DNA of 64,000 nucleotides from NCBI GenBank assembly GCA_023259375.1, contig JAHFQC010000009.1:31357-95356 (forward strand). The letters run 5' to 3'. The notes under the pieces were generated by a model, which was given only the letters and a program-made list of their open reading frames with translations, ran no database searches and was not told where the DNA came from. How positions within the stretch are numbered: position 1 is the stretch's first letter; each line of letters starts with the position of its first letter. Both the position numbers and the translations under genes were made by a program. Of this stretch, positions 39,243 through 48,129 are shown in pieces. Source of the stretch: Alphaproteobacteria bacterium. GTDB taxonomy: Bacteria > Pseudomonadota > Alphaproteobacteria > Micropepsales > Micropepsaceae.

Positions 39243-40523
39243 ATGACGCAGCTCCGCAAAGGCCGGACGAAGGCCTCCACCCAACCCACTGCTATTCATC
39301 CCGTTTCACCGCTGGCGCCTAAGCGTTTTACGCGCCTGCTGCCGCTCGACGGGGTACGGCTGGCGGCCGGGGAGGCGGGGGTGCGATACAAGAACCGCAC
39401 CGACGTCATGCTGGCCGTTTTCGATCCAGGCACAAAGGTCGCAGGCGTGTTCACCAAGTCCAAGGCGGCTTCCGCTCCGGTCGACTGGTGTAAGGCGGCG
39501 CTGTCGCGCGGCTCGGCCCGGGCACTGGTGGTCAACTCGGGGAATGCCAATGCCTTTACCGGTAAGGCGGGGCTCAAGGGCGCGGGCGAGGTTGCCGTCG
39601 CTGCCGCAAGCGCGGTGGGCTGCGATGCCGATGAAGTCTACATGGCCTCCACCGGCGTAATCGGCGAACCGCTGCCGGCTGAGAAGATCACGGCGGTCCT
39701 GAAGGATCTCACGGCCAAATGCGCCCCCAATCGCTGGCGCGAGGCGGCCGAGGCCATTATGACCACCGACACCTATCCCAAGATGGCCAAGGCCACCGCC
39801 CGGCTCGGCGGCAAGACGGTGCAGATCAATGGCTTCTGCAAGGGTTCGGGCATGATCATGCCGGACATGGGCACCATGCTGGCCTTCGTCATGACCGACG
39901 CCAAGCTGCCGCAGAAAGTGCTGCAGGACTTGCTTGCGGATGGCGTGAAGCCTTCGTTCAATTCGATCACGGTGGATAGCGACACCTCCACCTCCGATAC
40001 GCTGCTGCTGTTTGCGACCGGCAGAGCCGGCAACAAGCCGGTGCGGTCGGCTTCCGACCCCAAACTGCGCGACTTCAAGAAGAAGCTGGACGAAGTGTTG
40101 CTCGATCTGGCGCTTCAGGTCGTGCGCGACGGCGAAGGCGCTTCCAAGTGCTTCAAGGTCAGCGTCCAGGGTGCCGAGGACGACGTGGCCGCCAAGCGCG
40201 TGGCGCTTTCGATCGCCAATTCGCCGCTGGTGAAGACCGCGATGGCGGGCAATGACGCCAATTGGGGTCGCGTGGTCGCCGCCGTCGGCAAGGCGGGCGA
40301 AAAGGCCGACCGCGACCGCCTGCGCATCTGGTTCGGCAAAGAGCTGGTTGCCGACAAGGGGGAACGGGCGCCGAAGTACAACGAGGAAAAGGCGACCAAA
40401 GAAGTCTCGAAGCTCGAGACCGAAATCACGGTCGATCTCCGACTCGGTAAGGGCAAGGCGCGTGTCTGGACCTGCGACCTGACCCACGGCTACATCGATA
40501 TCAACGGTTCCTACCGGAGCTGA
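39243..40523 (+). CDS. argJ: Bifunctional glutamate N-acetyltransferase / ornithine acetyltransferase
   Basis: 426 aa. The self-cleavage site and nucleophile Thr are in EAIMTTDTYPK (near 175), which splits the precursor into alpha and beta chains. Other family motifs are VVNSGNANAFTG, GFCKGSGMIMPDMGTML and SFNSITVDSDTSTSDT, ending in TCDLTHGYIDINGSYRS. It catalyses the first and fifth steps of cyclic arginine synthesis. Divergent from secA, separated by 148 bp that include a run of nine C residues (39211-39219). Confidence 0.97.
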   Translation: MTQLRKGRTKASTQPTAIHPVSPLAPKRFTRLLPLDGVRLAAGEAGVRYKNRTDVMLAVFDPGTKVAGVFTKSKAASAPVDWCKAALSRGSARALVVNSGNANAFTGKAGLKGAGEVAVAAASAVGCDADEVYMASTGVIGEPLPAEKITAVLKDLTAKCAPNRWREAAEAIMTTDTYPKMAKATARLGGKTVQINGFCKGSGMIMPDMGTMLAFVMTDAKLPQKVLQDLLADGVKPSFNSITVDSDTSTSDTLLLFATGRAGNKPVRSASDPKLRDFKKKLDEVLLDLALQVVRDGEGASKCFKVSVQGAEDDVAAKRVALSIANSPLVKTAMAGNDANWGRVVAAVGKAGEKADRDRLRIWFGKELVADKGERAPKYNEEKATKEVSKLETEITVDLRLGKGKARVWTCDLTHGYIDINGSYRS

Positions 40524-40642
40524 TAGGGGTTTTCCGCAGTTCGAGGTCGCCGCGGCAAGAAAGATAGCGCGCCGAAGCGAAAAATCGTGCAGCATCATCG
40601 TCCGGCCAAAGTGGGGGCACCGGATTGTTGGGGCTACAGCGC

Positions 40643-41674
40643 ATGACGGACGACCGCTTTTATAAAAGATGTGGGCCATTTTCGCTCGGTACGCTTGCTG
40701 CGTGTGCGAAGGTGGAACTACCTGTGGGGACGCCGGCGAGCCTTATGCTGCGCGGAATTGCTCCACTGGAAGCCGCTACCAACGATGAAATCAGCGTGTT
40801 CTGCGATGCGCGCCACGCTGAGGCCTTCGCTTGCAGCCGTGCGGGTGCGATCATCACCACCGCCAAGCTCGCCGAGCAGCGCCACGACTGCGGCACTCTG
40901 CTGATTGCGCGCGATCCGCGTTTCGCGTTTGCCGCGATCGGCCTGATGTTCCATCCGCGTAGCATTGGTGCGGCTGGAATCAGCGATGCGGCCGACATTC
41001 ATCCGTCTGCGTCGGTTGGCGAGGGTTGCCGGATCGACCGTGGTGTGGTGGTCGGAGCGAATGTGTGCCTCGGCGAAGGGTGCCATATCGGCGCCAATAC
41101 CGTGATCGGCGACGGGGTGGAAATCGGTCCGCACAGCGTGATCGGCAGCAACGCGACGGTCAGCCATGCCTTGATCGGCGCCGGCGTGCGGATCGGCGCG
41201 GGAACCGTGGTCGGCGGCGAGGGATTCGGCGTCGTCCTAGGGGCGACCGGATTGATGTGTTCGGCTCAGGTCGGCCGCGTCATCGTCGGCGACAACGTCC
41301 GCATCGGCGGCAATTGCACGGTCGACCGTGGCGCTCTCGGGGACACCGTGATCGGCAGCGGCACGATGCTCGACAATCTCATCCAGATCGCCCACAACGT
41401 CCGCATCGGCCGCAACTGCATTTTTGCCGGACAATCCGGCGTCGCCGGCAGCGCGATCATCGGCGACAATGTGATGGTCGGAGGCGGCGTATCGATCAGC
41501 GATCATCTCACCATCGGGGCGAACGCGCGGATCGCCGGCAAGAGCGGCGTGGCGCAGGACGTTCCCGACGGCGCAATCGTCGCCGGTTATCCGGCCGTGC
41601 CGGTTCGCCAGTGGCATCGCCAGAACGTCGCTTTGGCCAAGCTGCTGCGTAAGCCGGCGGCGGACGCGGGCTGA
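40643..41674 (+). CDS. lpxD: UDP-3-O-(3-hydroxyacyl)glucosamine N-acyltransferase, stand-alone
   Basis: 343 aa from MTDDRFYKRCGPFSLGTLA; the listed ORF begins six codons earlier at a TTG. The N-terminal uridine-binding domain (about 1-105) is followed by a left-handed beta-helix of hexapeptide repeats (about 110-300). The catalytic His is in NLIQIAHNVRIGRNC, and the GEGFGVV motif and a C-terminal helix are present. It adds the N-linked hydroxy fatty acid in lipid A synthesis. It is not in the usual bamA-lpxD-fabZ-lpxA operon, so it may be a second copy or a relative with another acceptor. Confidence 0.85.
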   Translation: MTDDRFYKRCGPFSLGTLAACAKVELPVGTPASLMLRGIAPLEAATNDEISVFCDARHAEAFACSRAGAIITTAKLAEQRHDCGTLLIARDPRFAFAAIGLMFHPRSIGAAGISDAADIHPSASVGEGCRIDRGVVVGANVCLGEGCHIGANTVIGDGVEIGPHSVIGSNATVSHALIGAGVRIGAGTVVGGEGFGVVLGATGLMCSAQVGRVIVGDNVRIGGNCTVDRGALGDTVIGSGTMLDNLIQIAHNVRIGRNCIFAGQSGVAGSAIIGDNVMVGGGVSISDHLTIGANARIAGKSGVAQDVPDGAIVAGYPAVPVRQWHRQNVALAKLLRKPAADAG

Positions 41675-41695
41675 CGCCTCGTCCAGGAGGGCGCC

Positions 41696-42493
41696 ATGGC
41701 AGCCCGGTTCGCGGCTTCAATCGCGGCGCTGTTTCTGCTGACAGCCTCCGCGTTGGCGGCAACGCCGGTCGATCAGTCGCAATGTTCCGCGATGAAAGCG
41801 CACCACGTGCTCAATGCCGGTGCGCCGGTCGCGTGTGAGCGGCTCGCGGCAGTGCGCTTTTCCTATGTCGATTTCGAGGGCCGGACCCATGATGACGGCA
41901 TCGTGGTCGTGCTCGACGCCGTGGCACCGTATGTAGACCATATTTTTGCAAAGCTATACGAACGCCGCTTCCCGATCGCCAAGGCGCTGCCGATGGAAGC
42001 TTTCGAGGGCGACGACGCGCAGTCGATGGCGGCCGACAACAGCTCGGGTTTCAATCATCGCGTCGTGCAAGGCTCGGAACGGCTTTCGCTCCATGCCTAT
42101 GGTGTCGCCATCGATCTCAATCCGGTCGAGAACCCCTATCTCACCCGTGATGGCACCGCCGTCACGGTAGCTCCGCCGCAAGGTGCCGGCTATCTCAACC
42201 GCCGCAATGACCGGCCCAACAAACCGGCCCGCGCGGGACTGGCGGAAAGCATTGTCCACGTCTTCGCTGACAACGGTTTCCTCGTCTGGGGCGGCGACTG
42301 GGACGATCCCATCGACTATCAGCATTTCGACATCGGCCGCCCGTTGGCCGAACGCCTTGCCGCTCTGCCGCCGGGGCAAGCGGCCGTCGTATTCGCCTCT
42401 GCGGTGCGCGCATATCGGGACTGCATTGCCCGGAATTCAGACGCGATGTCTGCCGAACGCAGGCAAATCTGCGTCGCCGCTCCCCGGAATTAA
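41696..42493 (+). CDS. Exported M15 family metallopeptidase (D,D/L,D-carboxy- or endopeptidase-like)
   Basis: 265 aa. Signal peptide MAARFAASIAALFLLTASALAA. The zinc site is visible as SLHAYGVAIDLNP (His and Asp) and later WGGDWDDPIDYQHFD (His), the pattern of M15 VanY/CwlK-like peptidases. The preceding FNHRVVQGS supplies the conserved Arg. It likely trims peptidoglycan peptides in the periplasm. 21 nt after lpxD on the same strand. Confidence 0.87.
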   Translation: MAARFAASIAALFLLTASALAATPVDQSQCSAMKAHHVLNAGAPVACERLAAVRFSYVDFEGRTHDDGIVVVLDAVAPYVDHIFAKLYERRFPIAKALPMEAFEGDDAQSMAADNSSGFNHRVVQGSERLSLHAYGVAIDLNPVENPYLTRDGTAVTVAPPQGAGYLNRRNDRPNKPARAGLAESIVHVFADNGFLVWGGDWDDPIDYQHFDIGRPLAERLAALPPGQAAVVFASAVRAYRDCIARNSDAMSAERRQICVAAPRN

Positions 42494-42612
42494 CGCTTTG
42501 CCGCCGGAATGCCGCAATCGGGGTGGTTCTGCCCCGATATGACCCATCTTTTGATATGTCGCTGCCAAACACGCCGCCTATCTCCACATCCACTGAATGA
42601 AATGAGGACGAT

Positions 42613-42843
42613 ATGCGAGACAGAAACCAACACCCCACGGCTCGAGCGCGCGGAACGCTGCTCGGTGCTGGTCTGGTGGCGTTTGGCGTGATTGCCCTCA
42701 GCGCCTACAGCTTTGCGGCTGGCGGCGATCAACCGCCACCCACGCCTGCACAGCACGTCGCTACAGGGGCGATCCGCACCACGCCGGACAATGCCGGCCA
42801 GTCCGAAATGCCGCCGCCGGTGGAACCGTCGAAGGCGGAATAG
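42613..42843 (+). CDS. Small membrane-anchored hypothetical protein
   Basis: 76 aa. GAGGACG lies 3-9 nt before the ATG. A basic N-terminus is followed by one hydrophobic span (LLGAGLVAFGVIALSAYSFAA) and a proline-rich tail (PPPTPAQHV, MPPPVEPSK). It is followed by a good terminator, which supports a real transcript. Function unknown. Confidence 0.7.
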   Translation: MRDRNQHPTARARGTLLGAGLVAFGVIALSAYSFAAGGDQPPPTPAQHVATGAIRTTPDNAGQSEMPPPVEPSKAE

Positions 42844-42870
42844 CGGATCCCAACGTTGTCGGAAAAAAAG

Positions 42871-42905
42871 AACGGGCGGTCCTGACGGGCCGCCCGTTTT
42901 GTTTT
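42871..42905 (+). terminator. Terminator of the small membrane-protein gene
   Basis: AACGGGCGG (42871-42879) pairs with CCGCCCGTT (42890-42898); TTTTGTTTT follows. It lies 28 nt after the stop codon. Confidence 0.9.
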
Positions 42906-42916
42906 GCACAACCCAC

Positions 42917-42951
42917 AAAAAAGTTGCCCCCGGACATTGCTGCCCGGGGGC
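42917..42951 (-). terminator. Terminator of adhE
   Basis: On the minus strand GCCCCCGG (42951-42944) pairs with CCGGGGGC (42933-42926), a 10-nt loop between, then AACTTTTTT. It lies 53 nt past the adhE stop, back to back with the plus-strand terminator. Confidence 0.88.
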
Positions 42952-43003
42952 TGATCCGCGTCCGACTAGCGGGGGGGCTTGGACGCGAACAAACGCTACT
43001 TCA

Positions 43004-45661
43004 TCAGTTGCGAACCATTGTCACGACCGTGGTGTCGATGTCCTCGGTGGTGTCGTGGTCGTAGGTGTCGACGTAGGGACGGCCGTAGTAGCTGTCGAGC
43101 AGGAGTTGCTTCAGTTCGGCCATCAGCGGGAAGCGCGGGTTGGCGCCGGTGCACTGATCGTCGAACGCCTTGACGGCGACTTCGTCGAGCTGGGCCAGGA
43201 AGTCGGCTTCGGCAACGCCCGCGGCCTGGATCGACGCCGGGATGTTGAGCTCAGCCTTCAGGTTTTCCAGCCAGGTGATCAGGTTGTTGACCTTGTCGCC
43301 GGTGCGCGCACCGCCGAGGCCGAGGTGATCGGCGATTTCGGCGTAACGGGCACGGGCCTTCGGGCGGTCATACTGGCTGAACGCCGTCTGCTTCACCGGG
43401 TTGTTGTTCGCGTTGTAGCGAATGACGTTGCAGATCAAGAGCGCATTGGCCAAGCCGTGCGGGATGTGGAAGGCCGCACCCAGCTTATGCGCCATCGAGT
43501 GGCAAACGCCGAGGAAGGCGTTGGCAAACGCGATGCCGGCGATGCAGGCGCCGTTGTGCACCTTTTCGCGAGCCAGCGGGTTCTTCGAGCCATCCTTGTA
43601 GGACGCCGGCAGGTAGGTCTTCAGGAGACGCAGGGCCTGCAGCGCCTGACTGTCGGAGTACTCGTTGGCGAGCACCGAGACATAGGCTTCCAGGGCATGG
43701 GTCACCGCGTCGATACCGCCGAACGCGGTGAGCGACTTCGGCAGGTTCATCACGAGGTTGGCGTCGACGATCGCCATCGTCGGCATCAGCTCATAGTCGG
43801 CGAGCGGATACTTCTGGCCGGTGGAGTCGTCGGTCACGACCGCGAACGGGGTAACTTCCGAGCCCGTGCCCGAGGTCGTCGGGATGGCGATAAAGTCGGC
43901 CTTGATGCCCATTTTCGGGAACTTGTAGATGCGCTTGCGGATGTCCATGAAGCGCAGCGCCAGATCCTGGAAGTGCACTTCCGGGTGCTCGTACATCACC
44001 CACATGATCTTGGCCGCGTCCATCGGCGAACCGCCGCCGAGCGCGATGATCACGTCCGGCTGGAAGGCGTTGGCCTTCTCGGCCGCCTTGCGGACGATCG
44101 ACAAGGTCGGATCGGCTTCCACTTCATAGAACACATCGACCTCGAGGCCCTGGCCCTTGACCAGCTTCACCAGTTCGTCGGTGTAGCCGTTGGCGAACAG
44201 GAAGTGGTCGGTGACAATCAGCGCCTTCTTCTTGCCGGCGAGTTCCTTGACGGCTTCTGCCAGAGCGCCACGACGGAAATAGATCGACTTCGGAACTTTG
44301 TGCCAGAGCATGTTTTCTTCGCGGATCGCAACAGTTTTACGGTTGATGAGGTGTTTCGGACCGACGTTCTCGGAGATCGAGTTGCCACCCCAAGAGCCGC
44401 AGCCCAGCGTCAGCGAAGGCGCCATCGAGAAGTTGTAAAGGTCGCCGATGCCGCCATGCGAGGACGGCATGTTGACCAGAATACGAGCCGTCTTCATGCG
44501 CTTGCCGAACGCCATGACGCGTTCCGACTGGCGGTCCTGGTCGGTGTAGAGCACCGAGGTATGACCGATACCGCCGAGCGCCACCAGTTCCGCTGCCGCG
44601 TCGACGGCGGCCGCGAAGTCCTTGCGGCGATAGAGGGCGAGGGTCGGCGACAGCTTTTCCTGCGCGAAGGCTTCGGTCTCGTTGGTTTCTTCGACTTCGC
44701 CGATCAGCACCTTGGTGTTCGGCGGAACCGTAATGCCCGCCATCGCGGCGATCTTCACCGCCGACTGGCCGACCACGTTCGGGCACAGATGTCCCTTCGG
44801 GAACACGGTCTCGCGCACCATGCCGACTTCGTTGCCCGACAGGATGTAGCCGCCGTGGCTGGCGAAGCGCTCGCGCACCGCATCATAGACGCTGTCGACC
44901 ACGACCACCGCCTGTTCGGAGGCGCAGATCATGCCGTTGTCGAAGGTCTTCGACATCAGGATCGAGGCGACGGCGCGCTTGATGTCGGCGAATTCGTCGA
45001 TCACCACCGGTGCGTTACCGGCGCCGACGCCGATCGCCGGCGTACCCGACGAATAGGCCGCCTTGACCATGCCGGGGCCGCCGGTGGCCAGGATCAGGTT
45101 GACGCCCGGGTGGCGCATCAGGGCGTTCGACAGTTCGATCGAGGGCTCATCGATCCAGCCGATGATGTCTTCCGGTGCGCCGGCCGCGACCGCCGCATCG
45201 AGCACCAGTTTCGCCGCCGCGACCGTCGCCTTCTTGGCGCGCGGGTGGGGGCTGAACACGATGCCGTTGCGGGTCTTCAGCGAGATCAGCGACTTGAAGA
45301 TTGCGGTCGAAGTCGGATTGGTGGTGGGGACGATGCCGCAGATCGTGCCGACAGGTTCGGCAATGGTCATGGTACCGCCGGCTGGGTCGACTTCCAGAAC
45401 ACCGCAGGTCTGCTCGTCCTTGTATTTGTTGTAGATGTATTCCGACGCGAAGTGGTTCTTGATCACCTTGTCTTCCACTACGCCCATGCCGGTTTCTTCG
45501 GCAGCCATCATGGCGAGCGAAATACGGGCGTCAGCAGCCGCGAATGCAGCTGCGCGGAAGATGCGATCAACCTTCTCCTGCGAAAAGCTGGCATATTCCT
45601 TTTGCGCTGCGTTGACGCGCGCAACGAGAGCATCCAGTTCGGGCAGGCTAGATACAGACAT
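43004..45661 (-). CDS. adhE: Bifunctional acetaldehyde-CoA / alcohol dehydrogenase
   Basis: 885 aa, normal AdhE size. The N-terminal aldehyde dehydrogenase half (about 1-440) has the catalytic Cys in DNGMICASEQ (near 245) and the substrate-binding IVPTTNPTSTAIFKS. The C-terminal Fe-dependent alcohol dehydrogenase half has GGGSPMDAAK (NAD site) and the iron ligands in GVCHSMAHKLGAAFHIPHG. It reduces acetyl-CoA to ethanol via acetaldehyde with two NADH, forming spirosomes. AAGGAAG precedes the ATG. It points to fermentative or microaerobic growth. Confidence 0.97.
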   Translation of the reverse strand: MSVSSLPELDALVARVNAAQKEYASFSQEKVDRIFRAAAFAAADARISLAMMAAEETGMGVVEDKVIKNHFASEYIYNKYKDEQTCGVLEVDPAGGTMTIAEPVGTICGIVPTTNPTSTAIFKSLISLKTRNGIVFSPHPRAKKATVAAAKLVLDAAVAAGAPEDIIGWIDEPSIELSNALMRHPGVNLILATGGPGMVKAAYSSGTPAIGVGAGNAPVVIDEFADIKRAVASILMSKTFDNGMICASEQAVVVVDSVYDAVRERFASHGGYILSGNEVGMVRETVFPKGHLCPNVVGQSAVKIAAMAGITVPPNTKVLIGEVEETNETEAFAQEKLSPTLALYRRKDFAAAVDAAAELVALGGIGHTSVLYTDQDRQSERVMAFGKRMKTARILVNMPSSHGGIGDLYNFSMAPSLTLGCGSWGGNSISENVGPKHLINRKTVAIREENMLWHKVPKSIYFRRGALAEAVKELAGKKKALIVTDHFLFANGYTDELVKLVKGQGLEVDVFYEVEADPTLSIVRKAAEKANAFQPDVIIALGGGSPMDAAKIMWVMYEHPEVHFQDLALRFMDIRKRIYKFPKMGIKADFIAIPTTSGTGSEVTPFAVVTDDSTGQKYPLADYELMPTMAIVDANLVMNLPKSLTAFGGIDAVTHALEAYVSVLANEYSDSQALQALRLLKTYLPASYKDGSKNPLAREKVHNGACIAGIAFANAFLGVCHSMAHKLGAAFHIPHGLANALLICNVIRYNANNNPVKQTAFSQYDRPKARARYAEIADHLGLGGARTGDKVNNLITWLENLKAELNIPASIQAAGVAEADFLAQLDEVAVKAFDDQCTGANPRFPLMAELKQLLLDSYYGRPYVDTYDHDTTEDIDTTVVTMVRN

Positions 45662-45976
45662 TGTTCTTCCTTTTCTTTCTTTCCTTCAGATGCGTTCGAT
45701 ATAAGTGTTGGCTGTGCATCTAATTAGGCAAAGAGGCATGACGAATACGCACATGCGGCAACCTGTCTGTCATGGTCGGTAACATCAATCCGTAGTGCCA
45801 CGGACGTGCCGCATTTTTTCTGCCCTCCGTTACGGCAAAACGTGCATTCGCGATCCTCTTTTGACGAACTTTTCGGCAATTTCACGAACTTCACGTCTGC
45901 GTGTCCCGCATTGACGCAACGCAGGCGCGAAACGATCCTCGTCTCGAAATAATCAGCAATACTGAGGGAGGATTCG
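45662..45976. other. Divergent promoter region of adhE and the exported RidA gene
   Basis: 315 bp, no gene. It contains a short pyrimidine-rich stretch next to the adhE start (the adhE ribosome site on the other strand). I looked for an FNR box (TTGAT-N4-ATCAA) and a Rex box and found only a half match (ATCAA at 45785), so redox control is not shown. Confidence 0.45.
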
Positions 45977-46450
45977 ATGAAGGCAATTGTGTTCGCGGCG
46001 CTTGCATTCGGAGCCATGATTCTGGCGGCGCAGGCAGGGGCACGCGACGACGCCAAGGTGGTTCCAGAGGGACAGTTGCCGGCGTGGCGCCAGCACTGGG
46101 GCTACAGCGACGCCATCGTCACCGGCGACACGATCTATCTCGCGGGTATCGTCGCCGAAACGAAGGACGGCGATCCGAATCTCGAAGCGGCCTATACGCG
46201 CGCGTTCGACCGGATCGGCGAAGTCCTCGCCAAGGCGGGCGCGTCGTGGAACGACGTCGTGGAGATCACCAGCTTCCACACCGACGTGAAGGCCCAGATG
46301 GAGCCGATGATCGCGGTCAAGAACCGCTACGTCCGGGCACCGTTCCCGGCCTGGACGGCGATCCAGGTGAGCCGCCTGATCCCCGATCGGGGCATCACCG
46401 AAATCCGCATCGTCGCCAAACTCCCAGCCGGCATTCGGCCTTTACGCTAA
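45977..46450 (+). CDS. Exported RidA/YjgF family protein
   Basis: 157 aa. GAGGGAGGA precedes the ATG. Signal peptide MKAIVFAALAFGAMILAAQAG, so it is probably periplasmic, whereas classical RidA is cytosolic. The YjgF fold is seen in TGDTIYLAGIVAE, RAFDRIGEVLAKAGASWNDV and PFPAWTAIQVSRL. The Arg that binds the carboxylate of imine intermediates in RidA proper is replaced (the QVSRL context is kept, but IVAKLPAG ends it). Function is uncertain. Confidence 0.85.
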   Translation: MKAIVFAALAFGAMILAAQAGARDDAKVVPEGQLPAWRQHWGYSDAIVTGDTIYLAGIVAETKDGDPNLEAAYTRAFDRIGEVLAKAGASWNDVVEITSFHTDVKAQMEPMIAVKNRYVRAPFPAWTAIQVSRLIPDRGITEIRIVAKLPAGIRPLR

Positions 46451-46867
46451 TAAAACAAAGTAAAAGTGAAAAGCAGTTCAAGTCTCTTCGCTGCAGCTTC
46501 GAACAATTCAATTCTGAAGCATATTGAAACGAGTATTGTAGCCCGCGATATCTGGACAGCGACCAGGCACGGAGGCAAACTCTCTTCGACTTGGGGCTGT
46601 TGACGGTATCCAGTTCTAGGATTGGACTGCCGGGGGTGGCCGCAAGCGTTAGCGAAGCGGATCTGCTGCAACCCAGGGGACGCTCCACAACGGCTCGCGG
46701 GACTTGGTCGAACCGGCTAAGTCCCGCAAGTATTTTGGGGTCATCTGAAAGCTGTACGAACTTGTAAGCGTCCCCGGTGTGTCCGTACGGCTTGTCACAA
46801 AACGCGCTGGAATTGGCGCACTTCAAAGACCGATGCGGGCTATCTCACCCATTTCAAGAGGGGTGCC
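46451..46867. other. Unassigned 417-bp region with a 9-bp inverted repeat
   Basis: Lower G+C than the flanking genes near 46450-46560. GCGGGACTT (46697-46705) and AAGTCCCGC (46719-46727) form a perfect 9-bp stem with a 13-nt loop, followed by AAGTATTTTGGGG. The minus-strand 143-codon ORF here has no family features and I do not call it. Confidence 0.5.
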
Positions 46868-47713
46868 ATGGCTGATTTGCGGTCCGTGAAGCTTTATGTG
46901 GCGACGCCGTGCTACGGCGGAATGGTCACACAGCGCTATATGCAGTGCACCTGTGCGCTGCTGATGGAAACGGCGGCGCACGGCATCCGCGTGCAGCTCG
47001 AATTGCTGGGCCGGGAGTCACTCATCACCCGTGGACGCAATGCGCTGGTGGCGGCGTTTCTCGACGATCCGGATGCCACCCATATGATCTTCGTCGACGC
47101 CGATATCGGATTTGAGCCGGCACAGGTGATCCGCATGCTTGAATTCGACCACGATGTCGTGGCTGGCATGTATCCGCTGAAGGAGATCACTTGGGATGCG
47201 GCTGCCATCGCCCGGGTTCGTGGTGGCGAGCCGCTGGAACATGCGTTCCTGCGGTTCGTCGGCGTCGCCTGCGAGGGACACGAGCGCGAAGAGGAAAACG
47301 GGTTTGTCACTGCGTCCTATGCTGGCGCCGGCTTCATGATGATGAAGCGAGCCGTGTTCGACAAGCTGAAGAGCAGCTATCCCTATTTGCAGTACAAGGC
47401 GGCGCATACGGCCGCGTCGCCCAGTCTCAGTCCCAACCAGTATGCCTTCTTCGACTGCGTCATCGACGCGACTTCGGGCGAATACCTCAGCGAAGACTAC
47501 GCCTTCTGCCAACGCTGGCGCGCACTGGGCGGCAAGATCTGGCTCGACACGCAGGCCATCCTCGCCCATGTCGGCCCGCACGAGTTCGTCGGTTCGCCGC
47601 GTGGACGTTTTCCAGAGCCCACGCCGGCTAAGCGGACCTCCCAGTTGGAGAGCTCGTCGGGCTTTGGTTTCTCGGAAGTTAACGCTACAAGTCAAAACGG
47701 GAACAACGATTGA
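46868..47713 (+). CDS. Glycosyltransferase-A-like protein of unknown function
   Basis: 281 aa, no signal peptide. The N-terminus VKLYVATPCYGGMVTQRYM and the acidic THMIFVDADIGFEPAQVIRM (DxD-type metal/nucleotide site) look like a GT-A fold. Later VTASYAGAGFMMMKRAVFDK and YLSEDYAFCQRWRALGGKIW (ED acid pair) match the acceptor side of such enzymes. The donor and acceptor are unknown. AAGAGGGG precedes the ATG. The last about 30 residues are low-complexity. Confidence 0.8.
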   Translation: MADLRSVKLYVATPCYGGMVTQRYMQCTCALLMETAAHGIRVQLELLGRESLITRGRNALVAAFLDDPDATHMIFVDADIGFEPAQVIRMLEFDHDVVAGMYPLKEITWDAAAIARVRGGEPLEHAFLRFVGVACEGHEREEENGFVTASYAGAGFMMMKRAVFDKLKSSYPYLQYKAAHTAASPSLSPNQYAFFDCVIDATSGEYLSEDYAFCQRWRALGGKIWLDTQAILAHVGPHEFVGSPRGRFPEPTPAKRTSQLESSSGFGFSEVNATSQNGNND

Positions 47714-47758
47714 ACGCGCTCTCAACGGGTGCTTGTGCATACTCGAAAGGATTGAATC

Positions 47759-48129
47759 ATGCAGGCAAAGCTGGTTTTGGTGGTGGCCTGCGCCTTGATC
47801 GATCCCGATGGGCGCGTGCTGATCGCACAACGTCCCGCCGGAAAATCTATGGGTGGGCTGTGGGAGTTTCCGGGTGGCAAGGTCGAGCCGGGCGAACGCC
47901 CGGAAGAGGCTCTGATCCGCGAGCTTTCCGAGGAGTTGGGAATTGTGGTCAAGGAGCCGTGTCTGGCGCCTTTCAGTTTTGCCTCGCACGCCTATCCCGA
48001 TTTTCATCTTCTGATGCCGCTTTATGTGTGCCGCCGCTGGGAAGGCGTGCCCCAGGCCAAGGAGCATTTGGCGCTGAAATGGGTCCGGCCGACATCCCCT
48101 TGGTGCCGATGCTGCGGGATCTGCTTTAG
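47759..48129 (+). pseudogene. mutT: 8-oxo-dGTP diphosphatase (mutT), damaged near the 3' end
   Basis: The frame from MQAKLVLVVACALIDPDGRV contains the Nudix box GGKVEPGERPEEALIRELSE-EL and reads correctly to LKWVRP (48091). The expected C-terminus then appears in a different frame as ADIPLVPMLRDLL with its stop at 48127-48129. The usual 8-10 residues between WVRP and PPAD are missing; by frame arithmetic the loss is 1 mod 3. The short sequence CGGCCG at the junction could be microhomology. As written the ORF runs on to 48145 with a nonsense tail rich in Cys (PTSPWCRCCGICF). The enzyme normally hydrolyses oxidised dGTP; the Nudix core is intact, so residual activity is possible. Confidence 0.8.

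Noticed and set aside
42692-45727. 1011-aa plus-strand ORF opposite adhE
   Set aside because: Antisense shadow of AdhE.
45662-45976. FNR or Rex operator upstream of adhE
   Set aside because: Only a half-site-like ATCAA was found; no full palindrome.
46395-46826. 143-aa minus-strand ORF in the gap after RidA
   Set aside because: No ribosome site, no family-like segment, overlaps the RidA 3' end.
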